From Thoreauomyces humboldtii (Eukaryota; Chytridiomycota; Chytridiomycetes; Spizellomycetales; Powellomycetaceae): 53,517 nt of DNA. Positions 12,263 to 24,022 of this stretch are shown here, one piece after another. Where the stretch lies: the NCBI GenBank assembly GCA_027596035.1, contig JADGJA010000059.1:1-53517 (forward strand). Direction: 5' to 3'. The notes beneath the pieces were generated by a model, which was given only the letters and a program-made list of their open reading frames with translations, was not told the DNA's origin and made no database searches. Position numbers and translations under genes: made by a program. Numbering within the stretch: position 1 is the first letter of the stretch; each line of letters begins with the position of its first letter.

Positions 12263-15200
12263 ATGTCACGTGTTCCGCCTGGCGCGGCCCATCCTCGCTC
12301 GCAGTCAAAGTCTCATCAGGTACCCTCGGGCCAGCACAACAACCACCACCAGCACCAGCATTCCCGCTCTAACAGCAGCCACGCCCCATCCTTCTCGTCT
12401 ACACCGAAGCATCGCTCTCGTCCTCCCTTCGCCTTGCCAGACTCTCCACCGAGTGGCCGGCGAACAGGCACACCTCATCCGGACCCTCCTTCGGCCCTCA
12501 ACGGGCCTGGGCCACTGATAACGCAGAGCACCGTCGCGCGTACGAATCACCCCCACCACTACTCTGCAGCCCGCAGAGCACTCTCGCCGCCTCTCTTCGA
12601 TTCGGACGCGATGCCAGAGTACTCGTTCATAAAGGACCGGGGAAACTACGGTCCGTCGCGGGGTCGAGCCCACACTCCAGTGGCCACGCACCACGACCAT
12701 TGGGAACCGGCCCGAGGTGGACGTGGTCCATCGATGTACACCATGTACAGGGGAGGTTCTTCGTACGGCAGTCATCAACGGGACAGCTACCGTTCGCGAC
12801 CGGGCTGGTACGATAGCCGGGAAGAGGATCGCTATCGATCCTCTTCCACGGGTACGAATCATTGGAGCGTCTCCAATGGTCCCCGTCCAGGACCCCATCC
12901 GAGCTTCTCCGAGAGCACAGGCTCGCTATCTGTCAAAGAATTTACCGACTTGACCATTGTCAAGGACGAGCCTCAGACGGCCCCTGAGCCCTTGCCGTCC
13001 ACGGTCACAGCAAAGGCCATCCCGAAAGAAGCGGCTAGTGAAATCCCAAAAGTCCAAGACAAGACAGTGGCAGCTCCAGCTTCGACGACCGGGCAACGAC
13101 AAACTCGACCTGTCTCGTCATCGTCATCAGCCAGCGACGATGACACACCCCATGAGTATCCTGCGTATTCCTCGTCGTCAACGCCATCCCCAGCGCCAGA
13201 AAGGCAGCAGACAACGAAAACCGTCCTGTCCTCCCAGGCTAAGGCTTCTGCAGCGGTGGTGCCGATGAGGAAGAGAGTTCTCGCAACGCAAAGCGACCCT
13301 GCCACTCCTGTGCCCAAGAAGAAGGCCCGGAAGGTTAGCCCGGTTCCTGCCGCAGCATCCGCACCGTCTCAGCGTGTGGACGAGGAGCTTGCAAAAACTC
13401 TGCAACGGCTTCTCGAACCGGCACGTCTTGCTCTCGCAACTTCCACTGCGGCAAGCATCACCTCGACTCCCCGGAACGGTACCCGTGCGGTCACCTCGTC
13501 TTTGAATGTTTCTAGCCGGTCAGCGGAAACCGCCACACCGGCTACCGCAAAACGGAAAAGGGATGTTCCGAACGGCACGATATTGAGTCCGAGGTCGTCG
13601 GCTGCCGGGGTCGGTTCCACGACCAAGCGGCATCGGGCAGACACAGCGCTGGGAAAGGGACCGCTCGAGAGGTTGCGTCGCGCGGGGGACTCGAGTTCTC
13701 GTGAATCCTCAGCTCCGTCACCGGCGCGACGGACGAAAGGCAGTCGACTGCGAGCCAGCAGTGAAGATTCAGCCTCGTCGTCATCATCAGAGTCGGAAGG
13801 GGACGGCGTGAGCAACCTTGGGCTAGACGCCCACGTCGATCTTCAGTTCCAGATACAGATCCAGGAAGCAAAAGTACTAAGTTTCGCGATGAAGGTAAAT
13901 ACCGTTGGTTTGCTAAATGCACATCATGTCTCAGGCCTGACCCTCTTTCTCGTTCATCAGAAACGGGAGTATAAGGAAAAGGCAAGCCAAGATCTTTCTT
14001 TCCTTAGCCCCATTCAAGCGGGCTGACCGAATCGTTATTCTGTAGGGCAACCGTGCAAAGGAGCGTCTTCGGGTGCTGAGGAGGGACCTTGCCGCTTCAC
14101 AGTCTGTTGAAACCACGAGACCGGCTATACCACGCGGAACACAAAGTGCTTCCTCTTCTGGCTCCCCTGCCGCTACGCTGGGCGCTCCGCTAACATCGAA
14201 GAGCTGGACGCCAAAAAGCTTGCAGACACGAGACAGCCTGTATGACTTCCAGGTCACGCACTCCGACAGATGGACCAGGAAGCCTCGCACTCTGCTCCTG
14301 AACGATTTCAACGATCTCGCCGTAGTCTCGGTTTTGGCAGGGTAGGCTGAGAAACTTCAGGACTTTAGCTGATTTCAGACGTTGACGGGCTGTATATGAT
14401 CTGTAGGGAACTGCACGTGTATGACACGGCAAGCAGAAGGTGAGCTCATCGATATGATACTGCTTTGATGCCGTAAAACTGACTACTGAATGCATCTTAT
14501 AGTCCTTTAAAGGTCATTCCTCATAGCGACCTGAACAACTATTTCTCCGAGCATATAGTAAGCCCTGCTTTCGAACCTTCAATCGGAATCGCATTCTCAT
14601 TCTTCCTTAGGCGTGGCTCAGGGAGGGTGTTCTTGCAACAGCGATGGTCGAGAAGTCTTCTCAAACAAAGCCAAAGCGAGAGCCAGTGATCGATCAAGCC
14701 CTTAGTCTAGTCTATGACTGTGAAGTGCAAAGAAATGTAAGCCGTAGTTCTATACCTGCGCGCATGACCGAAAGTAACTCACATAGCGTTATAGGGGTCT
14801 TTCACTTACAAGGTTCAGCATCTGACTCGGAACTTTCCGCATGAGAAAGGAGTCACGTTCATCCTTCCATTAGAGTCTTCCGACGATTACACAAGATGGG
14901 TGACTGGTAGCGCTGACAAGAAGATCGTAAGTTTTGCATTGCGCACAATTCCGCGTCTTGAATTTACGGCTCACCCTTCTCAGTGTTTGTGGGGATATGA
15001 GGGGAATTTTCGGGGCACCCCTGGCGGTGACTATACACCCGTAGCCACGCAGCCTTTGCATAGCCTGCATACGGCCATGATCACGGCTATTCACTACAAT
15101 CCACATTCACAACGACTCTATTCGGGGGGATTGGACAGCCGACTGATCGCATGGGACATCGCGAATGAAGTGAACACTCTGCCTTACGTCGCTCTCGAAG

Positions 15201-15700
15201 GCAAAGGAAAAATCCGCGACATCACGGCTATCCCGACCCACCCCAATCTTATGCTCATTGGGTGCGTTGATGCAAGTTTTGCACTGTGCCTGCCTTCACC
15301 TTACTCATCCGCGGACCAATGCAGGTTTTCTGACGGTTCGCAAACCATGAAGCTCTGGGACGAGCGAACCAAGAGCTTCGTTCTCGATCTCGGGCAAGCC
15401 GAGCAAGGCAAGAACGACAACACGCGATACACCCACCCATCGGTCCACCCCAACGGTTACCTCGTCGCATCCGGCCTCCAGACCGGACAGATCGCCATCT
15501 ACGACCTGCGACACGCGGGGGTCGATCGAGGACCCACCCAGCTCATCAACGCGCACTCCAACCGCGTCGTCCAGACCGCGTTCAAGACGAACCGTCTAGA
15601 CCACGGCCGCGAGCAGTTGCTCTCGATCGGGAACGACTGCGTACTCACGTACAATTCGTACCGACGAGCTCTCAACGAGAGGATACAGAACGTCGGGTGA
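12263..15700 (+). CDS. WD40-repeat protein with long disordered N-terminus
   Basis: Eight exons (12263-13894, 14046-14341, 14407-14439, 14503-14557, 14611-14736, 14795-14926, 14984-15261, 15325-15700) give about 975 residues in one frame; an in-frame ATG at 12134 would add 43. Residues 1 to about 520 are Ser/Pro/Thr-rich with basic patches (for example PVPKKKARKV, a likely nuclear localisation signal). After a helical stretch (KERLRVLRRDLAAS) come beta-propeller blades with WD-type signatures: WVTGSADKKICLWG, LYSGGLDSRLIAWD, FSDGSQTMKLWD and ASGLQTGQIAIYDLR. The propeller probably serves as a protein-interaction platform in the nucleus. I cannot place it in a named family. Confidence 0.8.
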
Positions 15701-15996
15701 TGCTACTTCTTTATTATCCTGTTACTTTTGCATGTCGTTTCTGCACGCTTCACGACTATTCCGTATATATCCTAGAATACACCTGTATCAGCTCTGCCTT
15801 CTCGTCCAGACTGTTGCTCTGAAGCCTATTTATTTGTGCATTTTTACATTTTTAAAAGCATATTTACAGAGTCAGGGGGAGGGGAGAGGGGAAAGGGGAA
15901 GTTTGAGATATGTCGGAGAGTCCAGGTTCTATATACAAGGTGCGGTAACAGATGCGCAGGTGATGAATCTGTCTGGTGGTGGCTAGTTCTGAGCGG

Positions 15997-17586
15997 CTAA
16001 AGCTGAGCCTGAGAAGCATAGAGCGAGACGCCCCGTGCCGTCACGACGCTCCTGGTGGTCCTTCCGTCGTAGGTCGAGTAGGACTCGAGCGAATCGAGAC
16101 ATGAGATGGGAAACGCACCGACATCTCCCGTTACCTCGTTCCTGCCGGAAGCCCATCCATCGTCGAACTCGTCCTCGACCGACACGATGTCACCGACCTG
16201 GAGGGAGAGCTCGTCGGCGAGCTGCCCGGTGTAAGGTTCCACCACCCTCATCCGACGACCGCCGCCGCCGCCGCCGCCGTTGCCCATGTCGGCAGCGGCG
16301 TCGACGATCGGGTACCGGTCCCCGTCCATGCGAGATCTGTTCTGCTGCATCTGGGGGTTGTAGGCGGGCATGGGGGGAGCTGGGGATCGAGGGGGCATGA
16401 GACCGGCCTCCGAGTACATGCTCTGCTTGTTTTGGTTGAACTTGGCGGGGTTGGTGGTGGGGAGTCCTGGATCCACGCGAGAGGGTTTCTGACCCATGAT
16501 GGATCGACGGAAGGACTGGATGAGATTTCTCGCTTTCGGTTGAGGGGCTCGGAAGGGCTTCGAGTCGCTGTCGACTCCCTTCGCGATGGTTCCGGTACGT
16601 CGGAGGGTGCCGTACGTGCCGAAGGGACCGGGCGTCACGTCCGACGACGGCGGTTCGATGGCCGTGGTGGAAGCCCTGCGCCAGGGGCGGACCTTCACGC
16701 AGAAGATGAAGGCGAGGGAGAAGAAGACCATGACGCTTAGAGCGATGCCCGATGCCACGTACGGGAGGGATCGGACAGGGTCGACGATGCTGGCGGGGAT
16801 GGCGGCCGCAAGGACCGAGGTGGTTCCGCTTGTGACTCCCGCTGCCATCCCCATGACGAGGAGACAGCATGGGTCGAGACGACCGGCGTCGGTGGTGCAG
16901 TACGTCATGGCGTCCCCAAAATAGTAGAACCCACACATGTTCAGCTCGCTCTTCAGGCCCTGTGTGCATGAGCTAGTGTCGGAAAGCTTGTCGCAGAAGT
17001 TTGAGATCGCAGATGTCAGGACTTGGCGGTTTTGCAAGTCTGTTTTCCCGACTGCTGTCGTCGACGTGTTTGTGATTGGGCAGGCGGTGGTGTTTGCGAA
17101 GATATCGGTATTGGAATGAACTCCTTGCAGGCAGGTCGACTTGCACATTGTCGCCTTTGTGGGCAGCGGAGAAGGGTTCTGGGAGCACTTGCCTTGCTGC
17201 ACAAACTAGAGGAAACAAGAACCGATGATAAGCCCGACGGCATTTGGAACCTCCATCGGACAGCCGTTAAAAGTCACCCGTACCAGAAAGCAGCTTGTCG
17301 AAGTCTGGTAGCGCTGACCGTGACCGTCCCAACCGCTACATCCGAAGTCGGATCTGAACTCTGGCAGGTAACTTGCGTTACTCATGGAGTTACCGGCCAT
17401 ATAGGCATCGAACTGAGCAACGTTTGAAAACTGGCTCGAGGTGGAAATGTAGAAGTCTGTGAGGTCGGGGCAGCTGGTGGACCCTTTGAGTTGAAAACAT
17501 GTCGTTGGAGTGCCAGCATCTGCTGCCATCGCAAGATCGAGCAGACCAGCAGCCACAGCTGCCAGCAGCTTAGTAGAGATGCGCAT
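15997..17586 (-). CDS. Fus1-like single-pass membrane protein with cytoplasmic SH3 domain, paralogue 1
   Basis: Exons 17586-17284 and 17205-15997 give 503 residues. A signal peptide (KLLAAVAAGLLDLAMAADA) is followed by a Cys-rich extracellular region of about 230 residues with Asn-X-Ser/Thr sites (for example NTTACP). One transmembrane helix (YVASGIALSVMVFFSLAFIF) ends at the basic stop-transfer KVRPWRR. The cytoplasmic part carries ASTTAIEPPSSDVTPGPFG, SFRRSIMGQKP, a proline-rich linker and an SH3 domain (YTGQLADELSLQVGDIVSVE ... GDVGAFPISCL). It ends RGVSLYASQAQL. This layout (signal, glycosylated ectodomain, one helix, SH3) is that of yeast Fus1-type and other fungal SH3 membrane proteins. 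The partner is unknown. A close paralogue lies at 44601. Confidence 0.85.
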
Positions 17587-18728
17587 CGTTCAGTGAATCG
17601 TCGTTGGAAATGGATGTTGGGTTGTCGGGAGAGGCGTTGAGAAGCCGCGAGAGGACGAGCGGGCCGACTAGCGGTATAGGTTGTTCTTTGACACGCTCGG
17701 CGGCGCGCAGCAACGATGATAGTTCGATGAGTTGCGAATATTCCGCGGACGGGTTTGTCTGTTTGAAAGACATGTTTGTGAGGTGTCTTGCAGACTCCTG
17801 CGCAGATCACACCCGTTTCCACCCGCCGGATCATGGCTATCGATATCGTCAAGCAACAGTATTCCACCGTGTTTCTCTGAGGTCAATTCGTACAGTGCGC
17901 GTGTTTGTGGGTGGTTCACACTTGTATCGCTAATCTTTATCAACCCCCGCCCAATTCCTTGTGTGCGTTTCAGACGCGTTTCGCCGTCGTAGAAGTAACT
18001 CCTTTTGCGCAGCAACGGAAACGCCGCACTCTCAAACATGGTTTTGGACAGTGATACAACTGCGCAGTTCTTGCGTCAACGTCTCGCGGTTGTAGCTAGC
18101 TTTTTCTTTCACATAACGTTATATGGATAGTACAGGAGGAAGGAGCGCACAAGGGTTGCAAGGGTGATGGGCTCTCTCTATCTCATCAAAACTCATCAAA
18201 GTTCAACACGGCCGAATCGGATCATCAAATCACCAGATGGCTAGCTACTCGACGACAGAACAGCAAAAACACGAAACCCAGTTACTGACACGGCGGCCCT
18301 CGTAGTCTTCATATTTGAACCGAAGGGGCAATAAAACATGACCAAACTAACAAATGCGTCTTCTTCCATGCTCAGTTGGTTAATCAGACCTCGATCTGGA
18401 GGGATGCTCTAACGGCTGAAGGATGGCTGCCATCCGGCAGCTGTCCACCGACAACAACTGATGAACAGGTTCGCGGCAGAGAAAAGACTAAAGAAATTCA
18501 TGTTATCCATCGCATCACAATTGCGCCCTCATCGCAGGCCACGGCGATTTAGAACACATGACAAAGTATTGGAGTAAGATCGGCTCGCAGAGGTCCATCG
18601 ATGTGCTGTTGCTGTGTTATTTCAGCTGCAAAGACGACATATTACGTAAGGAAGGTTCACGGGAACAGGAGCGCAGGCGGGGCGAAGCGATGGCACTTGG
18701 AAGATGAAAGTCCGAGATTCTCGAGTAT

Positions 18729-18811
18729 GCTGTCAATCCGGAACGAACACAGAACATGCTCCGAATCCGCACCTGTCAATCCGGCAACCGTGAACCTGTC
18801 AATCCGTCCAG
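18729..18811. repeat. Three scattered copies of a TGTCAATCCG motif
   Basis: TGTCAATCCG occurs at about 18729, 18774 and 18797, within 80 nt, each followed by purine-rich sequence; related CCGAATCCGC-like pieces lie between them. This is a small irregular direct repeat with no obvious function. Confidence 0.5.
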
Positions 18812-19145
18812 AAAATGCCCTGAATCCGTCTATTTCATTTATCACATGCTCGTGGGTTTCAAAGTTTGGCATTTCTTCCAGTATCTCTTGGAAGGTCTCA
18901 CCCTCCTTGCAGCAGTATCCCCAGTGCTGTTGGCCCGCATCCATCTCCTGACTACTTTTCGATGTCGTCGAGGTTTGCAAAGCTCCATTCTTTCTCTCAA
19001 GCGCGGGAGATTTCCTTTCTCTGTTGAAGGAAATACAAGAACCCTGCAAGTTGAGCCACAAGTAGAGGTGTCCGACAGATTTTTCTATTCGAAGCTTGAA
19101 GAGACTTTCCCCTGGACCGAGAGGGGAGACCCATTACTTGATCGC

Positions 19146-19245
19146 TTCCCCCGTAGTAGGGCCGAGAAAGTAGAACCTTTGATTTGCTCGTCTTCCCCCG
19201 TAGGGGCGAGAAGGTGGAACTTACCCCGTAGGGGCGACTACCATC
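19146..19245. repeat. Tandem repeat with core CCCCCGTAGGGGCGAGAA
   Basis: Three diverging units occur at about 19148, 19195 and 19223. The first reads CCCCCGTAGTAGGGCCGAGA, the second CCCCCGTAGGGGCGAGAAGG and the third CCCCGTAGGGGCGACTACC. Each core contains a short inverted repeat (CCCC-GTA-GGGG) that could form a hairpin. The repeat is not part of any gene I can support. Confidence 0.65.
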
Positions 19246-19458
19246 GATAATGGCTTCACCTGTTGCTGGTCCTGGACGATAGGGTTGTTTTTAGCATACT
19301 AGCAATCGACGGCTTCGTTACAGACAGATATTTCGAGATGCAAGAGCGAGGCCTAGTGGTGGAAGGCGCGCGCGAAGGTTCCCAGATAGCCTGGTTGTGT
19401 GATGGCGCGGGTAGAGGGGATACTGACGGTGACCCTGTCAGCGGTTCCGATGAGCTGG

Positions 19459-19770
19459 TCAGGTCGACCATCCAAAGGTGTAGATGTCCAAGCTCTGGTC
19501 CTGGACGTGAATGCGGTCCGCTCGCTCCATGCGCTTTGCTGAGACCGGGATCGGCACGACGGTCCGTTCCGAGGGACCGAGATAAGCCATGCGGTTGCCG
19601 GTGAGCTTGAACCTGACGTCGGCGCGAATGGAGTGATGGGAGGGGCGGGCATTGATCATCAAATTGTTGCCGCTTGCAAGATCGAGGAGTTCTCCGCTCG
19701 AGAAACGTTTTGCCGTTTGTCTTGGGCCATCAAACAGCGCCGCTCACATCCAGAGCCACGCACTCTCCTC
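19459..19770 (-). pseudogene. Coding-like protein fragment, family unknown
   Basis: On the minus strand an open frame reads through SGELLDLASGNNLMINARPS, then HHSIRADVRFKLTGNRMAYL and RMERADRIHVQDQSLDIYTF, and stops shortly after. A second frame directly downstream (19353-19470) continues with protein-like sequence (GTADRVTVSIPSTRAITQPG). The amino-acid composition looks like a real folded domain rather than chance, but the two pieces are out of frame. No start, no convincing intron and no family could be recognised. A frame-shifted remnant of a lost gene is the simplest reading. Confidence 0.3.
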
Positions 19771-20654
19771 GTTTTTTGACGCAAACCGTCGCCACTTGCT
19801 AGTGCCTAATCGCAGATCGTACTGTATGTCTTCATATCCTTTTCAGGGATCTGATTATACCGCAGATAGCAGCGGGGCCACACATGGACTCTTTCTTACC
19901 CTTGCTCTTATCTTTCTTTGACCTGACCCTATGGCTAGCTGGCAGACATCAAGTCGCGGTTCTAGAGCCGATTCAACTGTTTCCCTATGTCACCATTGGG
20001 CGAGTTTCGGGAATTCACTTGTTTCTTCTCCAGGTTCTGAATTAGGGCTTTGTTACCCACGCTGTAGTAGACGGCTCATGATTGGCTTGCAGTCTTTCCA
20101 TCGTCCTTACTTCTCCCCACCCAACAGATGCATTACCACTTAATCGAGCACCTGGTACATTCCTGTCTTTTTCCGTCAGTAGCCTGTATAGCTAAGTGGT
20201 CCATGGATGGTCTGCTTCCGAAACAAAGAGTGAATGGATGCTGCATTCATGTCGGAGATCGAGAAGGACAGGACCGGCTCCTTAAATGTCGGTTGCTGAT
20301 TGCGGCCGAGTTGAAGGGAATTAGAACCAGATTATATAGAGGAAAGACTTATGGCGCCTTAAGACATGGAGCCCTCTTCGCGCTTCTGAGAAACTAATGC
20401 TGCCGCTGCTAATGCATAGCTAACTTATTGTGGAAAGGACATTCGCGAGACGACTCCGTAATGGCGGTGTGTTCTCCGACTTGGCCGCTTCTGTTTGGTG
20501 CACGTATGACTGGCACTTCGCTTCTGAAAACGCTCGACATCCTCACTGTCAGCTCTTGGTAGAACACCACTTACCTCCTCGTCAGAGAGGTCTTCTTCAA
20601 AGATAGCACCAACAACTTCTTTTTTTTTGTCCGCCAGAGGAAAGATCATTGTCC

Positions 20655-20830
20655 TGGGAAATTCCTGCTTCCTCCACAGGCAGGCAAGATTGCTGTTCTG
20701 AGAGGCCCCTGATTTCTCCGCAGAGGCAAGATGGCTGTTCTCCTGCTTCCTACGCAGATGCAAGATTGCTGTTCTGGGAGGCGCCTGCCTCCTCAGCAGG
20801 AACAAGATTGCTGCCTTGAAGTGTGCTTGG
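20655..20830. repeat. Minisatellite, units of about 34-42 nt
   Basis: The core CAAGATTGCTGTTCTG recurs at 20685, 20727 (one mismatch pair), 20761 and 20803, with spacings of 42, 34 and 42 nt. Between cores lies a CCTGCTTCCTC-C-CAG-type segment. On the minus strand the array would encode repeats such as GASQNSNLA, but the frame changes between units, so coding is doubtful. Confidence 0.75.
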
Positions 20831-21416
20831 TTCCTCCCAAGGAGCCGCCGGGGAATCAATTGAGCTGGTAACATTGCAAGAGAGTTCCGCCTCCGACCAG
20901 TTCCGCTTCCTTCGGCTTGGTGATTCCTTTGAGATCATGTAGGTACTGTTGCTGCTTGATACGGTAGTAGTTAGCAGTGCCGCTATTCTTATATTTGGTC
21001 CGACGTGAAATTATTTGGACTTGAGTGTTGCGTGGCTGGACTCCCGGACTCCATCTACCCGTCTTTGCGCCCTGCAAAGCCTATTGATTAAGATAATTTC
21101 AGAGCCGTAGGGTCTGACCTTTAACTCTTTTCATAGTCGCTTTGCCCCAGCGACGTCGTCGTTCTGCGCCTGCAGATCCGCCAAAAGACTTCTCGTTCCT
21201 GCTGCGCGAGGGTCTTGATTGCCGGGTGCTGCGGCATCCTACGCTAGGTAAGGTGGCATAGTCCAGAATCGCGTCGCCGCCTCTGTTTGCCAGCAACTGG
21301 AATAGTCGGGACATCTTGGTGCATTTACAGTACGAGATAGTCGGAAGGTGAAAAGGAGGGTAAGGGCCTGAGATGGCCAGAGATGTGCCTCTTGTGCCTC
21401 GCTGCCCGTGACGAGG

Positions 21417-21469
21417 CGAGGTCGAGTGAGATTTCCACGTGAATTCAAGTGAGGTCGAGTGAGATTTCC
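21417..21469. repeat. Direct repeat GAGGTCGAGTGAGATTTCC
   Basis: The 19-mer GAGGTCGAGTGAGATTTCC occurs twice, near 21418 and 21451, about 33 nt apart, separated by ACGTGAATTCAAGT. It lies in the gene-poor island and has no assigned role. Confidence 0.7.
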
Positions 21470-22786
21470 TAGCAGTTGCAAAGTTGGGCAAATAACGGAT
21501 GCTCAGGGAGATCCCCTGAGGCATTGCCGCAGGGAAGGGCCCTATGTATGCGAGATATATTTGACGGCTTGGTGCCTCGACGACCGTATTGGTCGTATCA
21601 GATTGCTCGTTCGTTGCTACCACAGCTTCATATTCACCTTGAGATCAGTCTTCTATTCTCGCTTCCTGACCTGGTCAACTTGAAAGTCTAACATGAGACA
21701 ATGTGGGCAACATGAGTGTCGAAAATATCGTGTTCAATCCCGTGCCAAGCGTGACTCAGTATCCTTAGAGCAGGTAGGTGCCCGGGCCTATCGCCTCGGT
21801 TTCAAACTTGTCCTTGTCCTTGATAACCTTCTGTACGCCTCACGTCGATTACAGTTCTTGATGTGAACCAGGCGGAGATCTGGGGTTGTGGGGACCGATG
21901 CTAGGATTCCTGCCCGCTGCCGATCCCGAGGCTCAGGTGGAACAACCATCGGGACGCCACGGCTGCTGGAGGCGATGCCCCGCCATTTCCAAAGGGAGCC
22001 GTAACCTTCCAAGCGTCGCATGCAGTTCAAAGTCGTCGCCGTGACGAAGCTCTTCCATGCCAATAACCTCAACACCCCCAATTATGGTCAATACGCTCCA
22101 CCATCGTCCGCACAGAAAGGATCGCAAGTTGTAGAAAGCGCTTCGAAAGGCAATTAATTCTGGGATCTTATGGAACGTAGCACTGCGCCGCGTTTGTAGT
22201 TTCCTTGCTTCCACTACGTATTCGACCCTGATGCTTAGGTTGCTAAAGTTCCTGACCGCTTAGCGTGCACGACAAAGGCACGTCCTACGTAGACGTGACT
22301 TTCTTTTCCATGCACGAGCGTTTGAAGGCTTCCCACTCTTTTGCGCATTTTGATCGATCTCCTGCGAAGAACTTTTGTTCAGTTGACGGGTCTCGGTAAA
22401 CGTTCCGCGTCGATATCAATGATGCTCGATACCGTTATTGCGCTGCAAGCATTGCTGCAACTCGTCCGAGTCGCAAACGAGAGACGGGTCTACCTTCTTC
22501 CGTGCAGGAGGCGGGCTGGGTGCTTCGGGCATTTCCTTTGTTTCGCCCGCTCAAGTTTCCGCTTTTCTGCAGAGCAGAACTGGGACTTCATGAAGGTTCT
22601 CCTGGTACTTTTCCCCATCTGCACGACTTTTGAGCAACGACTCAATTCCACCTACGCCTTGGCAATTACTACACTTCGTCAACAGTGCAAGGGCATACGT
22701 CTGTCATAGAAATACCGGTAGCTTCCCTTCGGCCCACTCGAGAGAGCAAGCGCACGGGGACTGCTCAGAGGGGGGCAGCCTCAAGC

Positions 22787-23919
22787 ATGCTACAGAACGG
22801 AATCTCCAGCAAGCACAACAGCATGGCTCTACAACAACAGCAGCAACAGCAATTACAACAGCATCCGCAACAGCAGGGAGAGGATGGAAATGGGCAAAGC
22901 TGGGTCAGGGAGGTTTGGGCCTCGAACCTGGAGGAGGAAATGGCCATTCTGCGTGATCTCGTGGAACGATACCCATACATCTCTATGGTAAGACATTGAG
23001 TATGCTCCTCGTATCGGTGCTTCCAGTCCTGCCCGAATCTGGGCTCATCTTAACTCTTTCCAGGACACGGAGTTCCCTGGCGTCGTGGCGAGGCCCATTG
23101 GTAATTTTCGAACGTCAGCCGATTACCACTACCAAACCCTGCGATGCAACGTCGACTTGCTGAAGATCATCCAGCTGGGGATCACGTTCGCGGACTCTGA
23201 GGGAAACCTGCCACCAGGGGTGTGCACGTGGCAGTTCAACTTCACCTTCAACCTAACGTGAGAGACCCAATCTTTGCCGCGGGGAGAGTGGACCATATGG
23301 ACAGAGAGGCTGATCCATGTCGATTGCTAGGGACGACATGTACGCGCAAGATTCCATTGACCTCCTGACGAAATCCGGGATCGATTTCAAGAAACACGAG
23401 GAGTTTGGCATCGATGTCGATCACTTTGGGGAGCTGCTGATAAGCTCAGGGTTTGTCCTGCTGGATGACGTTAAGTGGGCTTCATTTCATAGGTAGGGAG
23501 ATGGATTGTCTTTTGAACCTACGCTATTTTCGATCGCGCAAGCCCAACTCATCTTTTCTTCTCCTAGTGGTTACGATTTTGGCTACCTCCTGAAGCTTCT
23601 CACCTGTCAACCTCTACCCCCAGAAGAAGCCGACTTCTTCGACATACTCCGTTTGTACTTTCCCTGCATCTACGACATCAAGTACCTCATGAAGTCATGC
23701 AAGAACCTGAAGGGCGGCCTGCAGGACGTGGCCGATGACCTCCAGATCTCGCGCGTTGGGCCTCAGCATCAGGCAGGAAGCGATTCCCTTCTCACATCGA
23801 AAACGTTCTTCAAGATGCGTCAGACGTTCTTTGAGGACCGCATCGACGACGGAAAGTATCTAGGCTACTTGTATGGTCTCTCTGCAATTTTCAATAATGG
23901 AAGAGAGGCAATGCCATGA
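22787..23919 (+). CDS. POP2: CCR4-NOT complex deadenylase subunit Pop2/Caf1
   Basis: Exons 22787-22987, 23064-23257, 23331-23492 and 23568-23919 give 302 residues, a normal Caf1 length plus a short Gln-rich N-terminus. The RNase D-type (DEDD) exonuclease fold is clear: [20 protein letters not shown], catalytic Asp/Glu in [30 protein letters not shown], then CTWQFNF, the third acidic site in the GYDFGYLLK region, and [20 protein letters not shown] followed by the last catalytic residues. It shortens poly(A) tails of cytoplasmic mRNA as part of CCR4-NOT. The ATG at 22787 is the first in frame after an upstream open stretch. It converges with MRC1, only 104 nt apart. Confidence 0.95.
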
Positions 23920-24022
23920 GGAGAGTAGACAAGTCCATCAGAGCGGGAACGGAGTGGGAGTAGTCCAGGTGCAAGTCTAAGGTCATGGCGGAGGAAACGA
24001 CAGCTATGCGGAAAACTACGCG

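Larger units (their letters stand above)
17587..22786. other. Gene-poor island with repeats and decayed fragments
   Basis: Over about 5.2 kb I could not assemble any intact gene. Base composition is visibly more AT-rich than in the flanking genes. Open frames of 60-170 codons exist on both strands, but none shows a recognisable domain or consistent splicing. Contents that can be named are short tandem repeats at 18725-18830, 19146-19245, 20685-20818 and 21417-21469, and a coding-like fragment at about 19459-19770. The first few hundred bases should hold the promoter of the SH3 gene, and the last few hundred that of the POP2 gene. Old transposon remains are possible, but no terminal repeats or transposase/reverse-transcriptase motifs were found. 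Confidence 0.5.

Noticed and set aside
17668..18039. 123-codon open frame on the - strand upstream of SH3 paralogue 1
   Set aside because: No domain, no conservation clue, and it lies where the promoter of the SH3 gene should be.
22341..22709. 122-codon open frame on the + strand before POP2
   Set aside because: No domain and no splice link to POP2; it is more likely the POP2 upstream region or leader.
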